From assembly GCF_040869045.1 (NCBI RefSeq), contig NC_090319.1:262896897-262960896 (forward strand): a DNA stretch of 64,000 nt, written 5' to 3'. The notes below the pieces were generated by a model that saw only the letters and a list, made by a program, of their open reading frames with translations, did no database searches and was not told the origin of the DNA. Shown here piece by piece: positions 54,837 through 64,000 of this stretch. This stretch comes from Eurosta solidaginis (Eukaryota > Arthropoda > Insecta > Diptera > Tephritidae). Position 1 is the stretch's first letter; each line of letters starts with the position of its first letter. The translations under genes were made by a program, and so were the position numbers.

Positions 54837-56117
54837 AAATACACGTATAGATGTCGCTGATTTTTTAGCTTCTACGCTTCTTTTATTAACGCAGTTTTTA
54901 TCAGCTTTAATAAATATTTCTTCTAATAGGATTCTTTTTCCCCAACTTTTCTCTCTAGCTAATACTTTAGTTCCTTCGAAGTCAAATCTATGTCCAAAAG
55001 TAATAGCGTGGAGGGCGAGTGCACTTTTTTCTGTTTCTTTCTTCTCAACAGTTTTTCTATGTTGATTTAGGCGTTTGTATAAATATTGAGATGTAGTGCC
55101 TATGTAACTTTTTCTTCGCTGGCAGTCAATACAGTCTATTTTGTATACAACTTTCTTTTCCTTAGTTGTTGGTATTTTGTCTTTAATCTTGTTGTACATT
55201 TTCCCAACATTGTTTTTATTTTTGTACGCAAAACGGACGTTGGGAGTGAACTCTTTGAATTTGTTTGTAATACATTTTGTAATATACGGGAAATATGAAA
55301 TTGTCATAGTTTTAATTTCTGCTAATTGTTGTTGAGCGTTGGTGCTCGTTAATATTGGGTCGGTGTTTTTGTTGTTGATGGATATTTTATAATGATTTAT
55401 TAATCTTGAAACCAATTTTGGCGGATAATCGTTCGCTTTGAGGATGCCTTTTATAATTAATTTGTTCTTGTTGTGGTATTTTTCATCACTTAAGTTAAGA
55501 ACTCTGTTTATTAACCCTTTTGCGGTGCTCATTTTTTGGGTTAATGGATGTATTGACCTATAATTCAAAATACGACCTGATGAGACTGGTTTACGGTACC
55601 AGTCCGTGTTAAAGGTTCCATCCTGTGCGTTTCTGAAAATAACCATATCCAAGAATGGTAGCATATTTTGTTGTTCTTTTTCAAATGTGAACTCGATTCC
55701 TGGTTCTATGGCATTGAATATTTTTAAGACCGATGGAAGGATGTGTTCAGGTAGTAGTAGGTATAGGTCGTCTACGTATTTATTAATTATGCTAATGTTG
55801 AATTCTAGTTCTTCTTTTACTCCCTGAATGGCTCGTTCTAAAACGTTGTCCATTAGAATTTCTACTAGAATACAGCTGATGCGTGATCCCATTGGGCAAC
55901 CGAAATTCTGTGCATAGAACTGTTCGTTAAATTGAAAATAGCTGTTTTTTGTGCAAAGAGTAATCATTTCGATAAATTCACTTTGCGAAAGATTTGTGGT
56001 GGATTCAATTTCCCTCCACCTCTCGTTTAAGATTCTTCTAACGATGTCGACAATCATCAGCTGCTCTACATAGTCCATCAAGTACGAACCGGCTGACAAA
56101 ATATCAACAAACGTCAA
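54777..56117 (-). CDS. Penelope-like RT/GIY-YIG endonuclease, N-terminally truncated
   Basis: Open frame of 446 codons. RT motifs are FYAQNFGCPMGSRISCILVE (QG-P-x-G-S) near residue 70 and NKYVDDLYLLL (the YVDD catalytic motif) near residue 112, then FLDMVIFR and TDWYRKP. The C-terminal third is a GIY-YIG endonuclease: VVYKIDCIDCQRRKSYIGTT, LYKRLNQHRKTV, SALALHAITFGHRFDF and RILLEEIFI. The first 27 residues are not real: they are the inverted copy (56037-56117) of the sequence encoding the C-terminal end. The true N-terminus with the early RT motifs is lost. Intact relatives use the endonuclease for target-primed synthesis. Confidence 0.93.
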   Translation of the reverse strand: MTFVDILSAGSYLMDYVEQLMIVDIVRRILNERWREIESTTNLSQSEFIEMITLCTKNSYFQFNEQFYAQNFGCPMGSRISCILVEILMDNVLERAIQGVKEELEFNISIINKYVDDLYLLLPEHILPSVLKIFNAIEPGIEFTFEKEQQNMLPFLDMVIFRNAQDGTFNTDWYRKPVSSGRILNYRSIHPLTQKMSTAKGLINRVLNLSDEKYHNKNKLIIKGILKANDYPPKLVSRLINHYKISINNKNTDPILTSTNAQQQLAEIKTMTISYFPYITKCITNKFKEFTPNVRFAYKNKNNVGKMYNKIKDKIPTTKEKKVVYKIDCIDCQRRKSYIGTTSQYLYKRLNQHRKTVEKKETEKSALALHAITFGHRFDFEGTKVLAREKSWGKRILLEEIFIKADKNCVNKRSVEAKKSATSIRVFSNDVNNHQLLYIVHQVRTG

Positions 56118-56538
56118 ATACGTATATATATAGTTTGTTTTTGAATTTTCATTGTGTTTATTTTATTACTTATTTCTTTTAAATTTTATTCAAATTTGTA
56201 AATAAGTCCTATAATTTAAAATTTTATATATGACCATTTCTGCGCAATGCAGAAAACAAAACATCTATACAAAACAACTGGACAAGGAAGAACGCAGTAA
56301 TTTTGAGTAAGAATCTGTGATTTCAATAATTGTGTTATATATGTACCTTTGTGTGTATATGTAATTAATAATTATTAACCCTCTTTTGCAATGCAAGGCC
56401 TTTTATATTAAGTTTTATATTTTTTTTGTCATTAGGCCCTGAAGAAGACCAAAATAAAAGGTCGAAACGTTGGCGAGAAAATAAAAAAGGCGTTTTTCTG
56501 ATTCATTGGACTGTAAACCCGAAACCAAAAAACAAATT
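56037..56538. repeat. Right inverted repeat of the Penelope-like element
   Basis: Inverted copy of 54335-54836; contains the hammerhead-like core on the plus strand and the antisense of the ORF end. Confidence 0.92.
56432..56475 (+). ncRNA. Hammerhead-ribozyme-like motif
   Basis: CTGAAGA (56439-56445), the stem GACC...GGTC (56447-56450 / 56460-56463) and GAAA (56464-56467) match the CUGANGA-stem II-GAAA core of hammerhead ribozymes. Such motifs are reported in Penelope-like elements. The other strand at 54404-54432 has the paired copy, with one stem mismatch. A clear stem III with the UH cleavage site was not found, so activity is doubtful. Confidence 0.45.
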
Positions 56539-56575
56539 TACAATAAAAAAAGAAAACAGTCGGTAGTACAAAAAT

Positions 56576-57060
56576 ATGAAAGGTGTTAATGAGTATTTTA
56601 AAAAGGAGTGGGCCTTAGTTCTATGTGTGGACGACTTTTCGAGATATCGCCATAAACGTGGACCAGGGGTGACTCTAGAATTTGTTTGTACTATATGGGT
56701 ATCACACGAAAGGTGTTATTGAGTATTTTAAAAGGCCGTGGGCCTTAGTTCTATAGGTGGACGCCTTTTCGAAATATTGCCATAAAGGTGGGCCAGGGGT
56801 GACTCTACAATTTTTTTGTACGATATGGGTATCAAATGAAAGGTGTTAATGAGTATTTTAAAAAGGAATGGGCCTTAGTTCTATATGAGGACGCCTTTTC
56901 GAGATATCGCCATAAACGTGGACCAGGGGTGACTCTAGAATGTATTTGTACGATATGGGTATTAAATTAAAGGTATTAATGAGGGTTTTAAAAGGGAGTG
57001 GCCCTTAGTTGTATATGTGAAGGCGTTTTCGAGATATCGACCAAAATGTGGACCAGGGTG
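56576..57060. repeat. Satellite units after the Penelope insertion
   Basis: Nearly four 120-130-bp units continuing the array at 53036-54334, with the last unit diverging as in the other HINE copies. Confidence 0.88.
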
Positions 57061-57546
57061 ATCCAGAACATCATCTGTCGGGTACCGCTAATTTATTTAT
57101 ATATGTAATACCACGAACAGTATTCCTTCCAAGATTTCAAGGGCTTTTGATTTCGCCCTGCAAAACTTTTTCATTTTCTTTTACTTAATATGGTAGGTGT
57201 CACACCCATTGTACCAAGTTTTTTTTCTACAGTTATATTTTGCGTCAATAGACCTATACAATTACCATGTTTCATCCCTTTTTTCGTATTTGGTATATAA
57301 TTATGGCATTTTTTTCATTTTTCGTAATTTTCGATATCGAAAAAGTGGGCGTGGTCATAGTCGGATTTCGGCCATTTTCTACACCAATACAAAGTGAGTT
57401 CAGATAAGTACGTGAACTGAGTTTAGTAAAGATATATCGATTTTTGCTCAAGTTATCGTGTTAAAGGCCGAGCGGAAGGACAGACGGTGGACTGTGTATA
57501 AAAACTGGGCGTTGCTTCAACCGATTTCGCCCGTTTTCACAGAAAA

Positions 57547-57973
57547 CCAAATTTAAGAAGATGTATGTACATTTGTATGGTTATGTGCTTGTGTGTATGA
57601 ATAATGTTTTGCATCAAGTGGTATTGACATTTGGTTTTGCATATCAGAGTTTTAAGTGTGTCGACCCACTTAAAATCTGTCATGTTCTCATATTTATTAT
57701 GAAGTAATAGTCACTTGATGCCAACATGGGTTAGTATTTATTATTTACATTTTCGTTCTTACATATCTATAGTGTTGAGTGAATTGAAATGCTTATAGTG
57801 CGATTGTTTTGGTTTCTTCTTTTTTTTCAGATGATATGTGTTATGTACTAGTGAATGTTCTATAACAGTTTAAGCCAATTTTTATAGATTACTATTTCTT
57901 TTATTTTGTTTGTACTATCTCTATTTCCTATAATATTAGGTATTAACGTATAATTATTATTTCTATCTATCCT
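57547..57973. other. Element B interior, no ORF
   Basis: AT-rich DNA between HINE5b and HINE6. No protein or partner sequence recognised; assigned to element B by position only. Confidence 0.4.
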
Positions 57974-60647
57974 TTTTATACTCAGTTGAGCAGAGCTCAC
58001 AGAGTATATTAACTTTGATTGGGTAACGGTTGGTTGTACAGGTATAAAGGAATCGAGATAGATATAGACTTCCATATATCAAAATCATCAGGATCGAAAA
58101 AAAATTTGATTGAGCCATGTCCGTCCGTCCGTCCGTTAACACGATAACTTGAGTAAATTTTGAGGTATCTTGATGAAATTTGGTATGTAGGTTCCTGAGC
58201 ACTCATCTCAGATCGATATTTAAAATGAACAATATCGGACTATAACCACGCCCACTTTTTCGATATCGAAAATTTCGAAAAACCGAAAAAGTGCGATAAT
58301 TTATTACCAAAGACGGATAAAGCGATGAAACTTTGTAGGTGAGTGGAATTTATGACGCAGAATAGAAAATTAGTAAAATTTTAGACAATCGGCGTGGCAC
58401 CGTCCACTTTTAAAAGAAGGTATTTTTATAAGTTTTGCAAGCTGTAATTGGGCAGTCGTTGAAGATATCATGATGAAATTTGGCAGAAACGTTACTCCTA
58501 TTACTATATGTATGCTTAATAAAAATTAGCAAAATCGGAGAACGACCACGCCCACTTTTAAAAAAAAATTTTTTTTAAGTCAAATTTTAACAAAAAATTT
58601 AATATCTTCACAGTATATAAGTAAATTATGTCAACATTCAACTCCAGTAATGATATGGTGGAACCAAATGCAAAAATTAAAGAAAATTTCAAAATGGGCG
58701 TGGCTCCGCCCTTATTCACTTAATTTGTCTAGGATACTTTTAATGCCATAAGTCGAACAATCATTTACCAATCCTTGTGAAATTTGGTAGGGTCTTAGAT
58801 TATGGGACGATGACTTATTTCTGTGAAAAAGGGCGAAATCGGTTGAAACCACGCCCAGTTTTTATACACAGTCGACCGTCTGTCCTTCCGCTCGGCCGTT
58901 AACACGATAACTTGGGCAAAAATCGATATATCTTTACTAAACTCAGTTCACGTACTTATCTGAACTCACTTTGTATTGGTGTAGAAAATGGCCGAAATCC
59001 GACTGTGACCACGCCCACTTTTTCGATATCGAAAATTACGAAGAATGAAAAAAATGCCATAATTATATACCAAATACGAAAAAAGGGATGAAACATGGTA
59101 ATTGTATAGGTCTATTGACGCAAAATATAACTTTAGAAAAAAAACTTGGTACAATGGGTGTGATACCTACCATATAAGGTAGAATAAAATGAAAAAGTTT
59201 TGCAGGGAGAAATAAAAAACCCTTGAAATCTTGGCAGGAATACTCTTCGTGGTATTATATATATAAATATATTAGCGGTATCCGACAGATGATGTTCTGG
59301 GTCACCCTGGTCCACATTTTGGTCGATATCTGGAAAACATTTTCACATATACAACTACCATCACTCCCTTTTAAAAGCCTTATTAATACCTTTAATTTGA
59401 TACCCATATTGTAAAAACGCATTCTAGAGTCACCCCTGGCCCACCTTTATGGCGATATCTCGAAAAGGCGTCCACCTATAGAACCAAGGCCCACTCCCAT
59501 TTAAAATGCTCATTAACCCCTTTCATTTGATACCCATATCGTACAAACAAATTCTAGGGTCACCCCTGGTCCACATTTATGGCGATATCTCGAAACGGAT
59601 TCCACCAATGGAACTAAGCATCACTCATTTCTTAAATACGCATTAACACCTTTAATTTGATACCCATATCTTACAAACAAATTCTAGAGTCACCGTTGGT
59701 CCACCTTTATGGCGATATCTCGAAAAGGCGTCCACCTATAGAACTAAGGCCCACTTTCTTTTAAAATACTCATTAACACCTTTCGTTTGATACCCATATT
59801 GTACAAACGCATTCTAGAGTCACACCTGGTCCTCTTTTACGGCGATATCTCGAAAAGGCGTCCACCTATAGAACCAATGCCCACTCCCATTTAAAATGCT
59901 CATTAACCCCTTTCATTTGATACCCATATCGTACAAACAAATTCTTGGGTCACCCCTGGTCCACATTTATGGCGATATCTCGAAACGGAGTCCACCTATG
60001 GAACTAAGGATCGCTCATTTTTAAAATACGCATTAACACCTTTAATTTGATACCCATATCTTACAAACAAATTCTAGAGTCACCCTTGGTCCACCTTTAT
60101 GCCAATATCTCGAAAAGGCGTCCACCTATAGAACTAAGCCCCACGCCCTTTTGAAATACTCATTAACACCTTTCGTTTGATATTGTACAAACGCATTCTA
60201 GAGTGACCTCTGGTCCACTTTTATGGCGATATCTCGAAAAGGCATCCACCTATAGAACTAAGGCCCACTCCCTTTTAAAATGCTCATTAACCCCTTTCAT
60301 TTGATACCCATATCGTACAAACAAATTCTAGGGTCACCGCTGGTCCACCTTTATGGCGATATCTCGAAACGGCGTCCACCTATGAACTAAGCATCACGCC
60401 CTTTTAAAATACACATTACCACCTTTCATTTGATACCCTAAATGGCGTCCACCTATAGAACTATGGCCCACTCCCACATAAAATACTCTTTAATACCTTT
60501 CATTTGATACCCATGTCATACAAACACATTCCAGGGTTACCCTCGGTTCATTTCCCTACATGGTTATTTTCCCTTATGTTGTCACCATAGCTCTCAACTG
60601 AGTATGTAATGTTCGGTTACACCCGAACTTAACCTTCCCTACTTGTT
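57974..60647 (+). mobile_element. HINE6: full-length DINE-1-like element with satellite core
   Basis: The best reference copy of the family. Its 5' subterminal ATACTCAGTTGAG (57978-57990) and 3' CTCAACTGAGTAT (60593-60605) are perfect complements. The ATGTCCGTCCGTCCG tract is at 58117-58136, ACCACGCCCAC motifs at 58242, 58548, 58851 and 59010, the satellite array at 59330-60500, and the GTTCGGTTACACCCGAAC hairpin at 60611-60628. No coding capacity. Confidence 0.87.
59330..60500. repeat. Satellite array inside HINE6
   Basis: About nine units of about 130 bp in the orientation of HINE2. Adjacent four-unit blocks (59420-59835 and 59840-60260) share variants such as CGAAACGG followed by TTCCACC/GTCCACC, indicating block duplication of about 415 bp. 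Confidence 0.88.
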
Positions 60648-61793
60648 ACTTTATAACTTCCTTTGTATCTATTGTCTAGCTTATGAGATGATTCTTCTCT
60701 AACTAACACTAGGTCGCTTAACTGAAGAATATCATACTTATATCTATTTCTTTAATTATTTCTATTAAATAACATCTTTTCATTGTTATTTCATTTCATT
60801 AGGGTTACATTAAACTTAGTAAAAAAATCTGTTGCTAATCATACGGAAATTTATAATATGAAATATGTTACTAATTATGCAGTAATTTAGGAGCTGTGAT
60901 TGACGGAAGAACAAGGTAGTTTATATTAGTGGTAGTAGTTTAGCTAGTTAGCGGAAGGGTGGTACAGTGGATGCAAAATTTTTTCGATCTTTTAATTTAT
61001 TTTTCATATTTTTCCGGCAATTTATTTGATCTTATTTGTCATGCGATTTCTGCGGCGGCCACCAAGACAGAATCGTCATGACTTTTATGAAGAATAATTT
61101 TTATTTTTATACCGGGATTGTCACATGCACAACCTCTTTGGTTAGTGCAATTATTTGATCTTTGAGAACTTGTGTACCTTTTTATTATTTTATTAAATTT
61201 GCCTACTGCAGTAAATATTCAATTCTTAATCACCAATTTGTCCCTCAGGACAAATGTGTTTTTCCTTATAAATTTCAAGTCCTGGATTGCCGGCATTTCT
61301 TGTATGCCTGGTCGAATATTGTCCTAAGTCAATAACTTCCTCAACAATCTGGTTGCTTGATAATTTTTCTACGCTACCATTATTCTATCCTAAGATTAAA
61401 ATGAGCGCGACTAGTCTTTTATTGCAAATTTATATAGCGCTTTAACATATATATAACATATATATATAACATATATATACATATATAAGTTCTCTTTGTG
61501 ACTTTTCTTCATTTTTGTTGTTAATATTGGCTGGTTGTGAAAAAAAAAAATATTTCATATGTCCACTGGCGCAAATTCTACCATTCTTTTCCTTTGACAG
61601 CCTTCAAGGATGTTATTTTGATAACTTCCATGGAAACTATTACTTTGAATTATGCAAATTATTGATTTGTCATTAAATTTGGGCAAGTCTAATGAAGCTG
61701 CCTTTAAGGTCGTTTGCAACATTTTGAGGGTTAATAATTGAATTGTTTATCGCTCTTCCTCAGCTTTGGTTTTGGTACTAAAAATAGAGCTCT
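60648..61793. other. Element B interior, degenerate
   Basis: AT-rich, stop-riddled sequence on both strands; short ATATATAAC repeats at 61440-61490. Nothing recognised. Confidence 0.4.
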
Positions 61794-62033
61794 TTAGATA
61801 CGAGTTTGAACGGGTTTTTGTTGCCTATATTTGAATTTCATATAACTTTCGAGGGTCATAGCTATTGTGACGATCAACAGCATGAATGCGCAAATTGTAA
61901 CTGCTAACCAAACATCTGGAACGTTTGGCGAGTTTTTTGTGTCTATTTCTGTTGGTGGTTCATATTTGACGACTCTATTTTCCGTTGATTCCGAGTTTTC
62001 CTTCCCTACCTCGTATCCGGCTATCGCTATCAT
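61794..62033 (-). pseudogene. Small membrane-anchored ORF of element B, possible env remnant
   Basis: 79 codons: an acidic N-terminal part (NRVVKYEPPTEIDTKN), a hydrophobic segment AVTICAFMLLIVTIAM at residues 46-61 and a short basic tail (KFKYRQQKPVQTRI). A single C-terminal transmembrane anchor with a basic tail resembles the end of an envelope-like protein, but no surface or fusion region is readable and the family is not identified. Confidence 0.3.
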
Positions 62034-62288
62034 GATGCCTTGGGCTATTTTTGCCCACCCAAGACATTTTAAAACTTCTCTAATTTTAATAAAATGTTAA
62101 ATATTTTATTTTATTTATAATTTTTATTGTAAAAATTGTTATTCTAAAATATTTCTTAAAATATTTTTATTTAGGTAAAAAAATTTTAATATTTCAAAAA
62201 AAAATTTTATAATTTACTAGCTTAGTATAGTTTATAAGATATTTCAAAATATTTTTATCTATTAAAAAAAAAATTTTCAGATGCTATT

Positions 62289-63097
62289 TTAATTTAACAT
62301 TTGGCGTTTTCGGGGAACACACTTCTCATCATCCGCATTATTTCCTCCACCCTGGTTGTGGGGTGTATTATGTCTTCTATTGTGGGTTCCCTTTCCATTC
62401 CTATTATTTTCCACAATTTCTTTAATCCTTCTAATTCGTTTTGTAGGTCCCAAGTGTGTAGGGTATTTTCGTGTCACCATTGGAGGGGAAAGTCTGAGGA
62501 GTCCCTTTGCATTTTAACAGAGTGAAAAAAAAAAAAATAGAATGTCCTATGGGATTTCTCCTCCGTGGTTATTTTATTACTAACAAAGGGATAATTGAAA
62601 CTGTCGGAAGCTAACTGACTATTTTAAAAAACGTCCTAGGCATTCCAATTTACGAACTTAAATTATTTTACTAATTCTCTCTTTTTTTTTTTTTGCTGAA
62701 CAAATTAATTTTTAATATTTTAACATTATAAATTTCAAATATTCTCTTAATTTTTAATTAACATTCCTGATTTTTTTTTTTTTTAAATTGCCTAAGCAAA
62801 AATAAAATTTTTGCTAATGGGTAAGCGTCCCTAAGGCCGCTCAATTTATTGTAAAAATTTATATACTTAACATGCGTAAAACTCATTGCCAATCTTGTTG
62901 CTAGTCATACTGCTCATCTGGTCCTGCTGATTTGCTATTGTTGGTCTCCTGCCGTCAGTCAGATATTTATTCCACCCTTTTTTATGCGTGGTAATTGCGG
63001 GTTGCTGATTGCCACGAAGTATGCCCTTTGTTCTAGTATATTGTCTTCTTTTGCCTTTGTTCGTTTTAAAATTCAAATCGGTTGCCTTTTTGGTCAT
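62289..63097 (-). pseudogene. Gag-like basic fragments of element B
   Basis: Two open stretches, 63097-62867 (KATDLNFKTNKGKRRQYTRT) and 62480-62289 (KEIVENNRNGKGTHNRRHN), rich in Asn, Lys and Arg. Their place after the 5' LTR and their basic composition fit the C-terminal part of a Gag, but no zinc knuckle or capsid motif is visible. Confidence 0.35.
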
Positions 63098-63363
63098 CCA
63101 TATCGCTCTAGTATGCTTTCAAAATTGTTTGGTGACTCAAATTTTGTGGCAGTATCTTTGAGATCTTGTTCGATATATTTTTCTTCAGACTGTCAGGATT
63201 TATGTTAATGAAATCGTTTTGGCATTGCTTGATCAGCAATTATGCCTTAAATGTTGAACTGGCAGGATCTCCCTCCAGCTAATTCTTCTTTACGACAAGT
63301 TGTTCTGACCAGCTAGATCTTTAGCAGTTTTGCCAATTTTGATCTACACTGGCAGGATCGCCA

Positions 63364-63755
63364 TGTACAAAGTATACTTTTAGATTTTAAAAGAAAATGG
63401 TTATTGTTGGCGCTAATGTTCAGCGCTGACATCAGATTCATAAATCTCATTTATTGAATACATTCTTTCCTATTTATACAAAAGTTCTTAACCTATACAT
63501 ATATACATTCTTAAATTAATAATTACATACTAGAGGTGCATGACTCAATAGTGAGGAATGCTTTGTTAGCGAATTATTATATTGACTTACATATTGTCAA
63601 TATGATTCCTACTTGAGCAATTTGGGTATGACGCATTAATGCATTAGGTGACTTTGGTGAACGCGAATGAACTTATGGTAGTTACCTGGGTCAATGAACG
63701 TATGATTGTAATGTTAAGCGTGTTTGAAGTGAGGTGAATTCCACGCGATACTACT
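63364..63755 (-). repeat. 5' LTR of element B
   Basis: 392 bp, TGTACAAAGTATACT to CGCGATACTACT on the plus strand; carries a short insertion near 63703 relative to its partner. Confidence 0.87.
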
Positions 63756-64000
63756 GGAACGAACCAGTGTAAGTAATGAGTAGTAAGATGAAACACAGGT
63801 TTGACAAAAAAACAATTCTGAAACTTTCTTGGAGGGATATTTGGTACTGCTATATAACCCTCACCGGCGGAAAGGTGTCCCATCCGAATTTTGGTGCAGT
63901 TGGGAAGACCCGTGCTGAATTGTGAAGAGGATCAGTGATGTCATCTACCGCATTCAAACAATTGGCAAACCACGAAATAGAAGAGTGGTTCATTTGGAGA
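63756..64000 (+). pseudogene. Integrase C-terminal region of element A2
   Basis: After the GGAA duplication, AACCAGTGTAAGTAATGAG and GATGAAACACAGG correspond to A1 minus-strand 1171-1130; from 63845 it reads LVLLYNPHRRKG, EFWCSWED and YRIQTIGKPRNRR, as in the A1 integrase tail, with frame lesions. Continues beyond the window. Confidence 0.8.

Larger units (their letters stand above)
54335..56575 (-). mobile_element. Penelope-like element with long inverted terminal repeats
   Basis: A 2.24-kb insertion in a satellite unit, with the 14-bp target duplication ATGAAAGGTGTTAA at 54321-54334 and 56576-56589. Its ends, 54335-54836 and 56037-56538, are inverted repeats of about 500 bp. Between them lies RT and GIY-YIG coding sequence. 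Inverted, partially duplicated ends and long target duplications are known for Penelope-like elements. The RT N-terminal half is missing, so the copy is 5'-truncated. Confidence 0.92.
53036..57546 (-). mobile_element. HINE5b: satellite array and 5' part of a DINE-1-like element, split by a Penelope element
   Basis: Satellite units run 53036-54334 and resume at 56576-57060, followed by DINE-1-like unique sequence (AAGTGGGCGTGGTC near 57343, ACTGTGTATAAAAACTGGGCG near 57492) up to 57546. Both ends are missing: no 3' hairpin on the left, no ATACTCAGTTGAG end on the right. The Penelope insertion at 54335-56575 is later. Confidence 0.8.
52282..63755 (-). mobile_element. LTR retrotransposon B, minus strand, gutted and filled by later insertions
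   Basis: Two LTRs, 52282-52664 and 63364-63755, in direct orientation, with a 4-bp target duplication GGAA (52278-52281, 63756-63759). Minus-strand reading puts the 5' LTR at the right: next to it, 63347-63363 gives TGGCGATCCTGCCAG, a plausible primer-binding site. The interior keeps only basic gag-like fragments (63097-62289) and a TM-containing stretch (62033-61794); no protease or RT is readable. Later insertions: HINE5b with a Penelope element (53036-57546) and HINE6 (57974-60647). Clade unknown; the 4-bp duplication fits Gypsy/errantivirus-like elements. Confidence 0.82.
46865..64000 (+). mobile_element. LTR retrotransposon A2, split by nested insertions, runs out of the window
   Basis: Same family as A1. 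Pieces in order are 5' LTR 46865-47425, gag-protease 47426-49335, linker 52076-52281 and integrase end 63756-64000. The gaps are filled by a HINE (49336-52075) and by LTR element B (52282-63755, GGAA duplication). A1 provides the uninterrupted reference: VPLNFSLE, the TGACAAA...AAATGGACGCACTAAAACGAAGG region, TTCATTGG-CAAACAACA, GTGTAAG and GATGAAAC occur there contiguously. A2 has 110 bp more than A1 near 52140-52250, and lost about 150 bp at the HINE. Its 3' LTR must lie beyond the window. Confidence 0.85.

Noticed and set aside
56037..56117. N-terminal start of the Penelope-like ORF
   Set aside because: These codons are the inverted copy of the 3' end of the same ORF; the real N-terminus is missing.
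30126..64000. Search for the C-terminal tail exon of the receptor
   Set aside because: No plus-strand segment resembles the helix 8 or tail sequence of TkR99D; probably downstream of the window.

Overview
The window looks like euchromatic, repeat-choked intron sequence of a higher dipteran fly. The receptor exons are closest to the Drosophila tachykinin receptor TkR99D. The repeat content (DINE-1-like elements, SINEs, RTE/Ingi-type LINEs) would fit a tephritid fruit fly, but that placement is inference.

The only host gene I can support is one split gene on the + strand. Five coding exons (4519-4676, 10315-10489, 10793-11005, 23610-23760, 29929-30125) join in consistent phase and encode TM1 to TM7 of a class A tachykinin (neurokinin) GPCR. 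The N-terminal extracellular exon(s) and the C-terminal tail exon(s) were not found, so the last intron visible here is at least 33.9 kb. Everything else is intronic.

Region by region: 1-300 RTE-type LINE relic (-). 411-3689 internally deleted LTR retrotransposon A1 (-), ATAA duplication, gag with a SAP-like N-terminus. 3783-4127 SINE. 4519-11005 first three receptor exons, with a 7-bp microsatellite, two RTE inserts and a novel-looking ATCGAT-rich repeat X in the introns. 11006-18756 degenerate AT-rich repeats, a PHD-type LINE relic carrying a SINE, and an almost perfect 1.47-kb tandem duplication. 18770-23259 RTE LINE that contains a 3.6-kb Ingi/Vingi-like LINE with a 2A-like motif, each with target duplications. 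23610-30125 last two exons, with DINE-1-like element HINE1 between them.

30126-64000 is intron: HINE2, HINE3 and HINE4; a MITE family with two copies; a 1.1-kb GC-rich palindromic repeat array; a TTAA-flanked MITE; a 1.3-kb hAT-type element with a perfect 8-bp duplication; a second copy of repeat X; a LINE RNase H relic. From 46865 to the window end lies a deep nest: LTR element A2 (+) is split by a HINE satellite array and by LTR element B (-). B is itself filled with another HINE array, a Penelope-like element with long inverted repeats, and HINE6.

No bacterial-type system, CRISPR array or new pathway is present. The most interesting material is repeat biology: DINE-1-like elements hosting 127-130 bp satellites with higher-order structure, the Penelope element with a hammerhead-like motif, the 2A-bearing LINE, and exactly reconstructable nested insertions.
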